In this document: positions 63,222-64,000 of the stretch, one piece after another
Layout: the number at the start of each line of letters is the position of its first letter
Position numbering within the stretch: the stretch's first letter is position 1
Source: Euonymus europaeus
Taxonomy: Eukaryota > Streptophyta > Magnoliopsida > Celastrales > Celastraceae
Assembly: GCA_963580455.1 (NCBI GenBank)
Contig: OY756957.1
Span: 26,256,501-26,320,500 of the forward strand
Reading direction: 5' to 3'
Length of the DNA stretch: 64,000 nucleotides
The notes under the pieces: model-generated
Told to the model about the DNA's origin: nothing
Seen by the model: only the letters and a program-made list of their open reading frames with translations
Databases searched by the model: none
Program-made: the position numbers and the translations under genes

Positions 63222-64000
63222 TGGTTTCTTAACCTTAAACTTGATTGGTCTGGTTGTCTTCATTTACCATCGTTGCTTGAAAAAACAAAAATACACAAAT
63301 ACTATAAAATAATAATTATGTATTTCAAATAGGGAAAATTAGATAAAAGGACATAATCATGTTTAATTTTAGAAGGAGGTCCAATTCATTTAAAAAATTA
63401 GAAATAAGGACAAAATAATTAAACTACCCAAACTATCTCTCTCATCCATTACATGTGGTCTTCATCTTCGACAATAAAAGCTCCTCTTCCCAACATCTGA
63501 TCGAAGAGAGACCACTTCCGTTGAAATTGTATCGTCAAGAGGAGTCCAACGACGGTGGTTTCTCCTCAATCAGCCGCCGAAAAAGGCCGGATCGAGGCAA
63601 AACGTTCAAAACACATTTTGCCTCAATCTGGATGTTCCTGACATCGAATTGAAGCGATACTGGTGGCGTTGGATTCGTATCGGCCAAACTATTCCAACGC
63701 CACCAGTCTTACCTCGATCCAACATCGGAAACAGCTGCAGCAATGAAAAGAAGTTTTGGGGCGTCGTCGGAGCTTCGCGGTGTCTTTCTAGCTGCTATGG
63801 ACCTCTGTTCTGGCTGTCATAGGTCGGGCTTTACTCCTCTCATAGTTGCGCTTCTTTTGAGAGCAACGACGATCATTTTGGTGGTCGGACAAAAAAGTTA
63901 AGCTAAAAAATATGAAATCATAGTTTTAATACTCTTTTCTCTGTATAACCTATATTTCTCTGTAGATCCTTTATTTATCTTTAGAATCACTTTTTCTCTG
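63220..64000. other. Intergenic right end, no gene supported
   Basis: AT-rich to about 63450, then a GC-balanced stretch (63480-63900) with CGxxGG-type strings and a short perfect hairpin at 63659-63707. It could be the edge of a gene or transposon continuing outside the window, and no frame is recognised. Confidence 0.4.
63659..63707. repeat. Perfect 15-bp hairpin
   Basis: ACTGGTGGCGTTGGA at 63659-63673 and its exact reverse complement at 63693-63707, with a loop of 19 bases. Confidence 0.85.

Overview
This is nuclear DNA from a eudicot plant. The introns are GT-AG, the intergenic DNA is AT-rich with many (TA)n and (GA)n tracts and plant transposons, and the genes belong to land-plant families (AT-hook AHL, Rubisco activase, suberin-type GPAT, SDIR1-type RING E3, RTFL/DVL peptide, MIR172, CCS52B, LISCL GRAS). 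Nothing bacterial is present. The species cannot be named from sequence alone.

Layout. About 0-24.4 kb is gene-bearing and all on the + strand: an intronless AHL gene (1367-2296), Rubisco activase (7934-10219, encoding both the short and the redox-regulated long isoform), a GPAT5/7-type acyltransferase (14520-16219), a gene-capturing Mutator-like element carrying a broken Rab GTPase fragment (17005-17888), and an eight-exon SDIR1-like membrane RING-H2 E3 ligase (19945-24377). About 24.4-45 kb is mostly accessory DNA. It holds one small peptide gene (RTFL/DVL, minus strand, 29953-30237), a diverged 1.36-kb-offset tandem duplication (36.2-38.7 kb), a hAT element nested in an LTR (38867-41846), two SINE-like elements and short tandem repeats. 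A MIR172 precursor lies on the minus strand at 45590-45695. About 46-53 kb is a field of MITEs and an LTR. The right end holds CCS52B/FZR3 (54675-57727, +) converging on an LISCL GRAS gene (58886-61057, -), then a TIR element and a clean solo LTR of the family disrupted at 39-41.6 kb.

The genes do not form a pathway. They are independent loci for light-regulated carbon fixation, suberin lipid synthesis, hormone-linked ubiquitination, organ-shape peptide signalling, phase change and flowering (miR172), mitotic APC/C control and stress-related transcription. All exon coordinates were derived by hand from reading frame, splice consensus and family similarity. I found no previously undescribed multi-gene system. 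The most informative items are the MIR172 hairpin, the Rab-capturing TIR element, the stop codon built into the Rubisco activase splice donor, the nested hAT/LTR pair with a matching solo LTR, and a perfect mitosis-specific (MSA) motif upstream of CCS52B.
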